A stretch of 64,000 nucleotides of DNA from Spongiibacter taiwanensis (GCF_023702635.1 NZ_CP098455.1:2356001-2420000), one strand, 5' to 3'. Positions 1 to 10,217 are shown, numbered from the stretch's first letter. A program made the numbers and translations. The notes: generated from the sequence alone by a model not told the origin.

Positions 1-1
1 T

Positions 2-1843
<1,842 letters not shown>

Positions 1844-1907
1844 TGACGGCGTAGTCGGGCGTCGGACGCTGGGAGGGGTAGATGGTGAGTCGTGGGCTGC
1901 GAGAGCT

Positions 1908-2131
1908 GAACGCTAGACGGGAGACGGAAGACGCTAAGAATTGCGGCTTTGCCGCTATTGCCGCTATTGCCGCTATTGCCGCTATTGCCGCTTTGTGCGA
2001 CTTCGTCGCACTCGCTTCTATTCCGCCGAGCTCTAATAAAGCGCAGCGAAGCTGCGCCCGCTTTTGCGTCTTCCGTACCCAAAGCACTCGCTCCGCTCGC
2101 GGGGCAGGCTCTCTCCCGTCTAGCGTTTTGC
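1908..2131. repeat. Dispersed inverted-repeat element, copy 1 (thiC-thiO gap)
   Basis: The left arm begins GAACGCTAGACGGGAGACG (1908 on) and ends AGACGCTAAG. The right side has the inverted inner part CTTTTGCGTCTTCCGT (2061-2076) and, after about 34 bp of other sequence, the inverted outer part CTCTCCCGTCTAGCGTTTTG (2111-2130). The inside holds a 9-bp tandem array. Similar arms occur at 38.8, 40.3-40.8 and 48.4 kb. No coding content is credible here: the open frames translate to simple repeats. It may be a MITE-like or REP-like element; its origin is unknown. Confidence 0.7.
1951..1995. repeat. 9-bp tandem repeat GCCGCTATT
   Basis: Four perfect head-to-tail copies (1951-1986) followed by a degenerate fifth (GCCGCTTTG), with a further degenerate unit before (GCGGCTTT). 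It lies inside the inverted-repeat element between thiC and thiO. A 9-bp unit keeps every frame open, which creates artificial Ala/Ile-rich open frames on both strands. Confidence 0.85.
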
Positions 2132-2156
2132 TTTCCCCACTGGCAGGTGCCCACTA

Positions 2157-3233
2157 ATGGCACCCGCGTCCGACCTCCGACGTCCGACCTCCGACGACTT
2201 CGCCATCATCGGCGCCGGCTTGCTCGGCCGCTTGCTCGCCTGGCGCCTCCTCGAACAGGGCCACACTGTCACCTTGTTCGAAAAGGGCAGCCGCGCGGGG
2301 GAGCTGAGTGCTGCCCGGGTGGCGGCGTCGATGCTGGCGCCGTTTACCGAGGTGGTGAGTGCCGAGCGGCGGGTGTTTGACTGGGGCCTGATGGCGCTGG
2401 ACTGGTGGCCGGGTGAGCTGGCGCGGCTTGCCGAGCAAAGCGGCGTGTCGATTCCGCTGGGCTGCGACGGCAGTATTGTGGTGGCCCATGAGCTGGATAA
2501 ATCCAGCATGCAACATTTTATGCAGAGCCTGGCGGCCAAGGTGCCGGAGCATATGGACGCGGTGCAGCCATTGGATCAGGCAGGATTGGCGGCGCTGGAG
2601 CCTGAATTGGCCCAGCGCTACCACGGCGGTATCTACCTGTCCCGTGAAGGTTATCTCGATAATACCGCGCTGCTGACCGCATTGAATCTCGCCATTGAAA
2701 CCCGGGGCGGGAAATGGGTTGAGCACACGGCGGTAACGAAGGTCACTGCGGGGGCGGTCACCTGGGGTGATCAGCATGACAACTTTGACTGGGTCATTGA
2801 TACCCGCGGCCTGGGTGCCAAAGCGGATATCCCCGGCTTGCGCGGTGTGCGTGGCGAAGTGCTTTGGGTGCATGCGCCAGAGGTCAATTTGAGCCGTCCA
2901 GTGCGCCTCATGCACCCGCGCTACAAGCTCTATATTTCACCCCGGCTAAATCACCGCTACGTGATTGGCGCGACCGAGATAGAGAGTGAGTCGATGGCGC
3001 CGGTAACGGTGAGATCCAATTTGGAGTTGTTATCGGCCCTGTATAGCGTGCACAGTGGTTTTGCCGAGGCGACCGTGGAGCACAGCTACGCCCATTGCCG
3101 CCCGGCGATGCCCGACAATATGCCGGTGGTGGATTGCCAACCGGGGTTGCTGCGAGTGAATGGATTGTATCGCCACGGGTATTTGCTTAGCCCGTATGTG
3201 GTGGAGGCGGCGCTGGCCGCAATGGCCAGTTGA
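2157..3233 (+). CDS. thiO: Glycine oxidase ThiO (FAD-dependent)
   Basis: Oxidises glycine to iminoglyoxylate, the glycine-derived part of the thiazole ring. An N-terminal Rossmann motif (FAIIGAGLLGRLLAWRL, from about residue 15) binds FAD. The C-terminal block (HCRPAMPDNMPVVD, then RVNGLYRHGYLLSPYVVEAAL) is typical of ThiO/DAAO-type amine oxidases. The 358-residue length is normal. The start is odd: the only start codon before the FAD motif is the ATG at 2157, and the next codons are two tandem copies of a 14-bp repeat, so about nine N-terminal residues are repeat-derived. thiS and thiG follow; thiF is not in the window. Confidence 0.9.
   Translation: MAPASDLRRPTSDDFAIIGAGLLGRLLAWRLLEQGHTVTLFEKGSRAGELSAARVAASMLAPFTEVVSAERRVFDWGLMALDWWPGELARLAEQSGVSIPLGCDGSIVVAHELDKSSMQHFMQSLAAKVPEHMDAVQPLDQAGLAALEPELAQRYHGGIYLSREGYLDNTALLTALNLAIETRGGKWVEHTAVTKVTAGAVTWGDQHDNFDWVIDTRGLGAKADIPGLRGVRGEVLWVHAPEVNLSRPVRLMHPRYKLYISPRLNHRYVIGATEIESESMAPVTVRSNLELLSALYSVHSGFAEATVEHSYAHCRPAMPDNMPVVDCQPGLLRVNGLYRHGYLLSPYVVEAALAAMAS
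2167..2194. repeat. Two tandem 14-bp copies inside the thiO 5' end
   Basis: CGTCCGACCTCCGA is repeated exactly at 2167-2180 and 2181-2194, within the first codons of thiO. Related GGACGTCCGACG sequence occurs after the hydrolase gene at about 60.55 kb. Confidence 0.8.
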
Positions 3234-3295
3234 TGTGGGTAGCTGCCTCTTATGCTGACGGGTTCATCGAATGACGGGGTTCCCGAAATTTCGCC

Positions 3296-3418
3296 ATACC
3301 CGCGAACGCGGGTATCCAGTACATTGCTGACGTAGCTGAGTCTATGGATGCCCGCGTTCGCGAGCATGACGACATAAAAATTATTCCGGACAGCAGTGCG
3401 TCTGCGCGGGAATGACGT
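3296..3418. repeat. Cluster of GC-rich palindromes between thiO and thiS
   Basis: ATACCCGCGAACGCGGGTAT (3296-3315) is a perfect inverted repeat. ATGCCCGCGTTCGCGAGCAT (3348-3367) is a near-perfect one in a similar sequence context. A third partial unit (ATTCCGGACAGC ... GCGGGAATGACG) runs to about 3417. These look like the short ATTCCCGCG...CGCGGGAAT-type dispersed repeats common in proteobacterial intergenic DNA. They fill most of the 235-bp gap in the thi cluster and could affect mRNA stability. Confidence 0.7.
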
Positions 3419-3468
3419 TTACGCAACACGGGGTTAGCCCCAAATGATTATCTTGGGTTAAACGAAGA

Positions 3469-3672
3469 ATGATTTCTGTCAGTGTGAACAACGAGGTGCA
3501 AGAGTGTGATCCCGCGCTGCCGCTGGAAAAATTGCTGGCGCAGTGGGGCTTCACCCAGGAAAAAGTCGCGGTCGCCGTGAACGGTGATTTTGTGCCCCGT
3601 TCTCGCTATGGCGAGTTTCAATTGACCGCCGGGGATGAAGTGGATGTGCTGGCTCCGGTACAAGGGGGCTGA
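3469..3672 (+). CDS. thiS: Thiamine biosynthesis sulfur carrier ThiS
   Basis: A 67-residue ubiquitin-fold protein ending in the diagnostic Gly-Gly (DVLAPVQGG). The C-terminus is adenylated and converted to a thiocarboxylate that donates sulfur to ThiG. Its length and position directly before thiG support the call. The stop lies 10 nt before the thiG start, so the two are surely cotranscribed. The adenylating partner ThiF is not encoded in this window. Confidence 0.95.
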   Translation: MISVSVNNEVQECDPALPLEKLLAQWGFTQEKVAVAVNGDFVPRSRYGEFQLTAGDEVDVLAPVQGG

Positions 3673-3682
3673 AGGAGAAACG

Positions 3683-4471
3683 ATGGCAGATACGTGGACA
3701 CTCTACGGCCAAATCTTTAGCAGTCGTCTGTTGGTTGGCAGCGCCCTCTATCCCTCCCCGCAGGTGATGCAGGAGGCGATCAAGGCTTCCGGCGCGGAGA
3801 TTATTACCGTGTCGCTGCGTCGGCAGTCGCCGGAGCAGGGTGGCGGCGCCAGCTTTTGGCAGCAACTGAAAGCGCTGGATAAAACCCTGCTACCCAACAC
3901 GGCGGGCTGCCACTCAGTGAAAGAGGCAGTGACGCTGGCGGAGATGAGCCGCGAACTGTTTGAGACCGACTGGCTAAAACTGGAAGTGGTCGGCGATGAT
4001 TACAACCTCCAGCCAGACCCCATGGGCACCGTGGAGGCGGCCGAGAAGCTGATCAAGGCCGGGTTCAAGGTCTTCCCCTACTGCACCGATGATCTGGTGA
4101 TCTGTCAGCGTCTTCGGGATGTGGGCTGTCAGGTATTGATGCCCTGGGGCTCGCCGATTGGCACCGGCCGGGGGCTGATGAACCCCTACAATCTGCAAAC
4201 CATCCGCGAGCGCATTCCCGAATTGCCGCTGATTGTCGATGCAGGCATTGGCAAACCTTCCCATGCCGTGCAGGCCCTGGAGCTGGGTTACGACGGTATT
4301 CTATTAAACACCGCCGTGGCCCAGGCCAATGATCCAATCATGATGGCTAAGGCTTTTAAAGGCGCAACTGAGTCTGGTCGTCAGGCGCGACTGGCGGGGG
4401 CAATGCCCGAGCGCCAGACCGCGTCGCCGTCAACCCCCACACTGGGGATGCCATTCTGGCACCAGCAGTAG
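3683..4471 (+). CDS. thiG: Thiazole synthase ThiG
   Basis: Forms the thiazole phosphate ring from deoxyxylulose-5-phosphate, dehydroglycine and ThiS-thiocarboxylate. The TIM-barrel blocks are intact, with the Schiff-base lysine expected at Lys99 ([11 protein letters not shown]) and the phosphate-binding stretches [12 protein letters not shown] and [12 protein letters not shown]. The start is the ATG at 3683, preceded by GAAGGAG at 3671; an upstream in-frame start at 3635 would overlap thiS and adds non-homologous residues. The 262-residue length is normal. Its substrates come from ThiO, ThiS and Dxs (all here). It converges with the phosphatase gene 24 bp downstream. Confidence 0.96.
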   Translation: MADTWTLYGQIFSSRLLVGSALYPSPQVMQEAIKASGAEIITVSLRRQSPEQGGGASFWQQLKALDKTLLPNTAGCHSVKEAVTLAEMSRELFETDWLKLEVVGDDYNLQPDPMGTVEAAEKLIKAGFKVFPYCTDDLVICQRLRDVGCQVLMPWGSPIGTGRGLMNPYNLQTIRERIPELPLIVDAGIGKPSHAVQALELGYDGILLNTAVAQANDPIMMAKAFKGATESGRQARLAGAMPERQTASPSTPTLGMPFWHQQ

Positions 4472-4495
4472 CAGGGGCTTACGGTCACCACCAAA

Positions 4496-5440
4496 TTACT
4501 TCAGGTAAAGCTCGCGCAGGCGGCTGAGATCGTTGTCGCTCAAGCCGACTTTCGCCTTCAGATAGCCGTCCACTGAGCCGTAGTCCTGCTGAATTTCAGT
4601 CAGGGCCAGGCGAATGTAAGGCGTGCCATCTTCGGTGATCAGCGGCTGGGGCTGGCGAGGTTTGTCGCCGTCACTGTAGCGCAGCATCATTTTGGCAAAG
4701 CTGTTGGTTTTTGCCGCTTCTTTCAGGTCGACGTCGCCGCGCTCAATCTCAGGGCGCCGGTATTGCGTGGACAGCAGATAATCCTGCTCGACCACCTCTT
4801 TGGGTACGCCCAGGGTGGTGAGCAACAGGGCAGAGGCAAAGCCGGTGCGATCCTGGCCAGCGGAGCAATTTACTACCACCGCGCCGTCGCCCTTGAGCAG
4901 CTCGTTGAAATACAGCGCCATTTGCGGGGCCAGGCTATCGGGCAGGGTGTAGTACAGGTCACCCAGCTTGAACTTTTCCGCTGCGCCCGCTGCTTGCCGG
5001 GCCTTGAGAAAGTCGGCCATTTTGTAACTGTGCTGACGGTAGGCGATGCTGTCGTCGTGGGTTACCCAGTGGTTGGGGTAAAGGGCCAACTCCTCGTCGG
5101 AGCGCAGGTCGACAACAGCTTGAAAATCGAACTGCTCAAGGTAATGCTCGTCTTTTGCCGTCAGACCGGTCATTACCCCCGAGCGGAACAGCACGCCACG
5201 GCGCACGGTTTTGCCGTCCTGGGTTTGATAGCCGCCCAGGTCGCGAAAGTTGCTGCCGCCTTCCAGTGGCAGTAAACGCTCCTGGCCAGCAGGGGTGGTC
5301 AGGGTCAGTTTGGCACTTGCGGTGTGCTCGGCGGTAGCCGGCGCGGCCATAGCCAGTGGCGCCATGCTCAGGCCGATGGCCGCGGCGAGGCTTGCTGCAG
5401 TGAGTTTGGTTGCGTCGCGCAGCTGTGCAAAAGATTTCAT
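4496..5440 (-). CDS. Exported tyrosine/serine (dual-specificity-like) phosphatase
   Basis: A 314-residue protein with a signal peptide (about residues 1-33, hydrophobic run ending MAMAA-like) and the Y_phosphatase3 layout: the NFRDLGGY motif at 64-71 and the P-loop NCSAGQDRTG with Cys192 and Arg198. The usual His before the catalytic Cys is Asn here. It should remove phosphate from a phosphoester in the periplasm; the substrate is unknown. It lies 66 nt downstream of a TonB-dependent receptor on the same strand, so it probably acts on whatever that receptor imports or releases. Family assignment is good, substrate unassigned. Confidence 0.85.
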   Translation of the reverse strand: MKSFAQLRDATKLTAASLAAAIGLSMAPLAMAAPATAEHTASAKLTLTTPAGQERLLPLEGGSNFRDLGGYQTQDGKTVRRGVLFRSGVMTGLTAKDEHYLEQFDFQAVVDLRSDEELALYPNHWVTHDDSIAYRQHSYKMADFLKARQAAGAAEKFKLGDLYYTLPDSLAPQMALYFNELLKGDGAVVVNCSAGQDRTGFASALLLTTLGVPKEVVEQDYLLSTQYRRPEIERGDVDLKEAAKTNSFAKMMLRYSDGDKPRQPQPLITEDGTPYIRLALTEIQQDYGSVDGYLKAKVGLSDNDLSRLRELYLK

Positions 5441-5506
5441 TATGTTGTTACTCCTGTGTTGGTTGGTCCCCCCGGCAGAGAATGCATCCTGCCGGGGGAT
5501 AAGGCC

Positions 5507-7993
5507 TTAGAAGCTCACCCGCATTCCGATCAGGTAGCGGCGGCCATAGCTTTCCGACTGGTTGATGGTGCCGTTGCCGGCGTAGCGTACGTCGGTTTCA
5601 TCGGTGAGGTTGTTCACGTTCAGGTAGATGGAGATCACCGCGCCTTCTAGTTCCAGCGGCAGCTCGTAGCTGATGGACAAATCGACCCGTTCCTGCTCGC
5701 CCCATACTTCGCTGGGGTCCTCAATGGGCGATACCCACTCGTCCCGGTACTGGTAGTTGATCCGGGCCGACAGGCCAAAATCTTCATAGAACAGCGACAG
5801 GTTGTAGATCAAATCCGAGGTGCCGGGCAGGCTGGCCTTGCTGCCGTCGAGCAGCTCAAATTCGCTGTCCAGGAAGGTGGCATTGGCGCTGATACCAAAA
5901 CCCTGTAACGCCGGGGTGAGATCAACGGCGTGGCCGACAAAGTTGACTTCAACGCCGCTCATTTCGCCGTTGTCGCCGTTGACTGCGCCCGAGTAAGTCC
6001 ACTGTTGACCAGCGAAGGCAGGGAGGTAAATGCCGGCATCAATGGTCGACTCCGACGAGTAAATGACGTTGTCGATTTCCCGGTAGAAGGCGCCCACCGA
6101 GAAGATACTGGCGGGGGCGAAGTACCACTCCAGGGCGGTGTCGATGCCCATGGCTTCTTCCGCTTCCAGGGTGGGGTTGCCGCCACGGATCTGCTCGTTG
6201 TTGACATCCACTGCCGCAGCGGCGCGCCACTCTTCATAGTTGGGGCGGTTCACCCCAGTGGTGCCGGAAACCCGCAGCTTCAGGTCTTCCTGCAAATTAA
6301 TATTCAGGTGGACAGAGGGCAGGGTGTGGTTGAAGTCATCGCTGACGCTGATCCGCTCGCCGTTGATGGTGCCCTTGCTGCTGTAGTCGGTCTGCTCGAA
6401 GCGTACGCCGGTGACCAGGTTACCCCAGTCAAAATCAGTGGTGACCATGGCATAGACGGCGAGAATCTCCTCGTTGATGGATACTAGCGCGTCATCTGCC
6501 GGGTTGATCGGCGCCAGCCCGGCTTCTTCCCAGGCCCGGCGCAGGCCCTTGTTGTCGTATACGGTGCCGCCGATGGTGTTGGTGGTGTTGCTGTCCCAGG
6601 GTTGGCCGGTGTTGAAGGAGTCGATATCGATACTGTCGGGGAAGGGGCCGACAATGGGAGTGAGGACAAAGCCGTCGGCGTCCCGGCTGTCGCGCTGGGC
6701 GCCCAGGCGCAGTGTGGCGTACTGGTTGAACCACTCGATACCGCGCTCGGCGTCGACCTTGAATTTAAAGCCGTCAATTTCCAGGGCATTGCCGTAGTTG
6801 ATGCCGATGGTGGCGGGGTAATCGATGCCGGACAAATCCTGATCGAGGGTGAGGCGCGGGTCTTCAATATCGCGCAGGTCATAGTCGGCGTTGGCGCTGC
6901 CGGCGACGCTGCGAATAATCGGCAAATCGGTGGTGTTTTCGGTCTCGCTGCCGTTGACCCGGGTTTCCAGCCGCCACTTGCCAATTTCAAAGTCGGCGCC
7001 GAGGGTGTTGCTCAGGGTGGAGTTTTTGTACTGGCCGTATTCCAGCAAGCGGGAAACCGACACGGCCTGATTGGTATTGCTGACCCCGGCCTGGGGAGTG
7101 TCCATGGCAAAGACAAACTGGTTGCGTTCTTCGTTGTCGACGAACTCGCTGTACAAGGTGCTCAGGAACAGGCGCTGTAAAAAGCCGTCACCGCTGTATT
7201 CCAGGGTGCCGCCCCAGGCGCTGTCTTCCCGCTTGACCTTGTAGCTGCGGAAGTCCAACTCGTTGACCACCAGTTCACCGTTGGCGTCCCGCTCCAGGTC
7301 GTATTCCCGGTTGTCGGTCACCTGCTCCCGGCTGTTTTCCGAGCCAAACAAGACAAAGCCAACGTTGTCATTGGACCAGGAGGTGCGCAATCCGTACTTC
7401 TCGATGTCGCCATCGCCCAGCTGCTGCTCACCCATGCCGATGTCGCCGGAGAAGGTCCAGCCCTCTTCGGCAAAGGGGCTGAAAGTCTGGATATTGATAA
7501 AGCCGGCCACCGCCTCGCCTGGCATGCTCGGCAAGACCGCTTTGTTGGCCTCAATGCGGCTGGTAATGACCGAGGGGAAGCTGTCGAAGCGCGGGGTGCG
7601 GCCATTTTCTGCGCCGGGCACATCGATGCCGTCAAAGGCGATGCTGGTGTAGCGGAAGGGCGCGCCGCGGAAGTTGATATACCGAGCCTGGCCCTGGTCC
7701 CGCTCGATAGCCAGCCCCGGCAGGCGGCCCAGGGAGTCGGCCAGATTCTGGTCGGGGAAGCGGCCGATGGTATCGGCGGAGATAATATCGACGTAGTTGT
7801 CGGCCAGTTTCTTGGCGTCGAAGGCCGCCTGTTGGCTGTCGCGAATCGGCGCGGCAGTGACGGTGACAAATTCCATCTTGGCGCCGGCTTCGTCGCCCTC
7901 GGGTGGCGTTGTTTGCGCCAGCGCGGCCACGGGTAGGGACAGCGTCGCAATCGCCAGGCTAAGCGATTTGCGCCTTCCTTTGGGGAAGTTCAT
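5507..7993 (-). CDS. TonB-dependent outer-membrane receptor
   Basis: An 828-residue receptor with a signal peptide (about 1-26, ending VAALAQ), an N-terminal plug (ADTIGRFPDQNLADSLGRLP, then NFRGAPFRYTSIAFDGIDVP) and a C-terminal beta-barrel ending in Phe (YLIGMRVSF). The plug wording matches the Xanthomonas/Caulobacter-type receptors that import carbohydrates or other complex nutrients rather than siderophores. The start is the ATG at 7993 with TTAGGAG upstream; a longer in-frame start at 8041 lacks this. The gene sits between the two regulatory-looking genes upstream and the exported phosphatase downstream, all on one strand. The ligand is unknown; a phosphorylated compound is a guess from context. 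Confidence 0.92.
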   Translation of the reverse strand: MNFPKGRRKSLSLAIATLSLPVAALAQTTPPEGDEAGAKMEFVTVTAAPIRDSQQAAFDAKKLADNYVDIISADTIGRFPDQNLADSLGRLPGLAIERDQGQARYINFRGAPFRYTSIAFDGIDVPGAENGRTPRFDSFPSVITSRIEANKAVLPSMPGEAVAGFINIQTFSPFAEEGWTFSGDIGMGEQQLGDGDIEKYGLRTSWSNDNVGFVLFGSENSREQVTDNREYDLERDANGELVVNELDFRSYKVKREDSAWGGTLEYSGDGFLQRLFLSTLYSEFVDNEERNQFVFAMDTPQAGVSNTNQAVSVSRLLEYGQYKNSTLSNTLGADFEIGKWRLETRVNGSETENTTDLPIIRSVAGSANADYDLRDIEDPRLTLDQDLSGIDYPATIGINYGNALEIDGFKFKVDAERGIEWFNQYATLRLGAQRDSRDADGFVLTPIVGPFPDSIDIDSFNTGQPWDSNTTNTIGGTVYDNKGLRRAWEEAGLAPINPADDALVSINEEILAVYAMVTTDFDWGNLVTGVRFEQTDYSSKGTINGERISVSDDFNHTLPSVHLNINLQEDLKLRVSGTTGVNRPNYEEWRAAAAVDVNNEQIRGGNPTLEAEEAMGIDTALEWYFAPASIFSVGAFYREIDNVIYSSESTIDAGIYLPAFAGQQWTYSGAVNGDNGEMSGVEVNFVGHAVDLTPALQGFGISANATFLDSEFELLDGSKASLPGTSDLIYNLSLFYEDFGLSARINYQYRDEWVSPIEDPSEVWGEQERVDLSISYELPLELEGAVISIYLNVNNLTDETDVRYAGNGTINQSESYGRRYLIGMRVSF

Positions 7994-8127
7994 GGTGATG
8001 CTCCTAATTTGGGTTGGGTGGCTACTGCGCCTCTCTGTCATCTGCCAGCCGCTTGGCTGTGCTGGGGCGCTTGAACCGGATCAATGTTGGGGCTGCTGGG
8101 TGTCTTCAGCGGGGGTCATTTTGGTGA

Positions 8128-8167
8128 GGGGAAATGTCTGGGGGATGACAGAGACATCTATTTCCCC
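8128..8167. promoter_or_regulatory. Inverted repeat upstream of the TonB receptor
   Basis: GGGGAAATGTCT (8128-8139) pairs with AGACAT-CT-ATTTCCCC (8152-8167), a 2-nt bulge interrupting the right arm, around a 12-nt loop. It lies in the 185-bp gap between the transducer stop and the receptor start, about 135-175 bp upstream of the receptor ATG. No T-run follows on the minus strand, so an operator is more likely than a terminator. Confidence 0.45.
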
Positions 8168-8178
8168 CTCGGGGATGT

Positions 8179-9366
8179 CTATTTTTGGCGGTCTGCACGG
8201 GTGTTGGCCGGCAGCATAATTTGTGCGGGTGAAAGGGCCAGTCGATATTTGGATCGGCCGGTCTGGAGGTCCCGCTCGGCCTCGAATAAGAAGGGCTGTG
8301 CCAGGCCCTCGCCCAGCGCCTGAACCAGCTCGTCCTTTACCTTGCTGCGGTTCTGGTCGAGGGTCTTGGCGCGCAGGCCTTTCTCGCTGAGATCATTGAT
8401 GGCTTTGTGGTGGCCGCCATGATCCAGCATCAGTTCGATCAAATCCTGATCGTGGCGGCGGTCAGGGCGATTGGCAGGTGGATTCACAAACCAGCCGCCG
8501 TCGGCATCGGCCTGTTTGCGCAAACGGGCATACCAGAGGTAGTACATAAAGGGTGTTGCAGGTAGCCGAATGGCGACACCGTGGACCACCACCGTATTGG
8601 TGTCTGGCTGAAAACTGAGTTGCGCCGGTGCGTTGCATAAGGTCAGCGCGGCGCCCAGGTTGTCTGGGTGTTGTGCCAGTGCCACAGGCAGCCAGGCCAG
8701 GCTCTGGTCGTCGGCCAGACCGCCGGAGGCCAGAATCGTCAGCGCCTGCTGAAGTTGAACCGTGTCATGGTTGAGTAATACCGCCAGGGCCTTGCGCTGG
8801 CAGGGGTTGAGGCCTGGCACCAGTTTGACCGCCGCCAGAGCCTGGGTGTGGCCAGTACCCTGCGATTTCATTCGCGACAGACAGCGCTGCTGCAGTGGCG
8901 ACAGCGGCGGTTGCACGACGCTGGCGAGCAGCGCGACGCCCAGCAATATCAGGGCAGGCAGACTGAGTTGCCACCACTGCGGATGGCAGCGCAGGCCCAG
9001 GGTAAGGGATTCATCCCGTTCCGGTAGCGACCAATTTAGCTGGAGGTGGCGCTGGGGGGAAAATGACAGCGGAAAGGGGGTGCCCCGCAGCTGGATCAGT
9101 GCCGCTTGGCATTGGCCGATGGGGCTAAGGGGGGATTTGGGTGTCAGCCGGGCCAGGTCCTCGTTGATTCGGGTTTGCAGGTACTGGTTTACCTTTTGGA
9201 GGTCGTGGGAATTTACCCCGGAGCGAATAATGCGTTCAGTGAGCGGCGCCTGCAGTTGTTGGTGGAGGTCGGCGGTGAGCCGGTTCAGTGACATCACATA
9301 ACAAGCGGCTGACAGCATGAGGCCGCAGGGCAGCGCCGCCAACAGGGTTCTTTGCCAGCGTTTCAT
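8179..9366 (-). CDS. Two-TM membrane protein with winged-helix-like C-terminus (putative transcriptional transducer)
   Basis: A 395-residue protein of no family I recognise with certainty. TM1 spans about residues 8-26, a roughly 105-residue presumed periplasmic region follows, TM2 spans 132-151 (LSLPALILLGVALLASVV), and the rest should be cytoplasmic. The last ~120 residues have the rhythm of an OmpR-type winged helix: VHGVAIRLPATPF, then a helix NRSKVKDELVQALG, then a hairpin with GRSKYRLAL. It overlaps the upstream binding-protein gene by 4 nt (ATGA), so the two products are probably made together. Reading: the partner senses a ligand outside and this protein carries the signal to DNA, perhaps the receptor promoter. 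The DNA-binding role is inferred only. Confidence 0.55.
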   Translation of the reverse strand: MKRWQRTLLAALPCGLMLSAACYVMSLNRLTADLHQQLQAPLTERIIRSGVNSHDLQKVNQYLQTRINEDLARLTPKSPLSPIGQCQAALIQLRGTPFPLSFSPQRHLQLNWSLPERDESLTLGLRCHPQWWQLSLPALILLGVALLASVVQPPLSPLQQRCLSRMKSQGTGHTQALAAVKLVPGLNPCQRKALAVLLNHDTVQLQQALTILASGGLADDQSLAWLPVALAQHPDNLGAALTLCNAPAQLSFQPDTNTVVVHGVAIRLPATPFMYYLWYARLRKQADADGGWFVNPPANRPDRRHDQDLIELMLDHGGHHKAINDLSEKGLRAKTLDQNRSKVKDELVQALGEGLAQPFLFEAERDLQTGRSKYRLALSPAQIMLPANTRADRQK

Positions 9367-10217
9367 GGGCAGCCCCCCTCAACCAACGGGATGGGCGCCT
9401 GATCGAAAACCGGCTGAAAAACGTTCAGGGCCCGGATAATATCGCAGACCGCCGGGTCGCCGAGCAGGTCTGCGCGCAAGAACCAGCTGCCCGAGGGCAC
9501 GTCTTTAGCCAGCGGGGTGAACACCACGCCCCCTTGATCGGGGACCAATACCGGGTTTCTGGCACTGGAGATGATATCGACCTGACCCTGTTCGAAAGCG
9601 TCATAGAGGGCAGCGATACTGGAAAAATACTGAATTTGGGTGTTATCCAGATCGATATTGGCCGAGCGCAGGGCATTCATCGGTTGCAGAAAGTAGGTCT
9701 GGCTGTGCTGGTCCAAGGACAGGCCGACCCTTTTTCCGGCAAAATAGGTGTCGTTCATGGCAACCGGTGTTTTGCGGCTCAGCCAGTACAGGGTGTAGCG
9801 GGGGCTATCCAGAATGGGTTGGTAGTACTGATACACCTCGGGCAGCAGGCCTTCTACTACGTGGCGGCGGTTCCAGATTAATTGGTAGTTGCCCTCGAGA
9901 ATATCCTGGGCCTTCAGGTAGCCCCGGGGATGCCAGCTGATCTCGACGCTGGCGTATTGCTCGCTCAACAGGGCGGACTGGCACAGGGCTTCTGCCAGCG
10001 CGATGGCGTAGGTGGGGGTCAGGGTCAGGACGCGAAAGGCCGCGTCACTGTCGGTATTGGCCACCTCACAGCGATAGCTGACGTAGTCCTGTAAGTTGAT
10101 GGCTTTAAAACTGTTTTTTGACAGGGCCCAGGTCGCGAGCAAGGGCAGCGCGGCCATTGCGGCGAGAATCAGGAAGTAGTGCCAGCGGCGCTGGGTAACG
10201 AGGGGGAGCGGGAGCAT
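9363..10217 (-). CDS. Membrane-anchored PhnD/phosphonate-binding-like protein (putative sensor)
   Basis: A 284-residue protein with one N-terminal TM segment (about 12-30) and a type 2 periplasmic-binding-protein-like body: RVLTLTPTYAIALAEAL, a central AGKRVGLSLDQHS strand and a late AALYDAFEQGQVDIISS block as in PhnD-type phosphate/phosphonate-binding domains. There is no clear signal-peptidase site, so it is probably anchored with its domain in the periplasm. No ABC permease or ATPase lies nearby, which argues for a sensing rather than a transport job. It is the first gene of a 4-nt-overlapping pair with the two-TM protein. The fold assignment is moderate. Confidence 0.6.
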   Translation of the reverse strand: MLPLPLVTQRRWHYFLILAAMAALPLLATWALSKNSFKAINLQDYVSYRCEVANTDSDAAFRVLTLTPTYAIALAEALCQSALLSEQYASVEISWHPRGYLKAQDILEGNYQLIWNRRHVVEGLLPEVYQYYQPILDSPRYTLYWLSRKTPVAMNDTYFAGKRVGLSLDQHSQTYFLQPMNALRSANIDLDNTQIQYFSSIAALYDAFEQGQVDIISSARNPVLVPDQGGVVFTPLAKDVPSGSWFLRADLLGDPAVCDIIRALNVFQPVFDQAPIPLVEGGCP

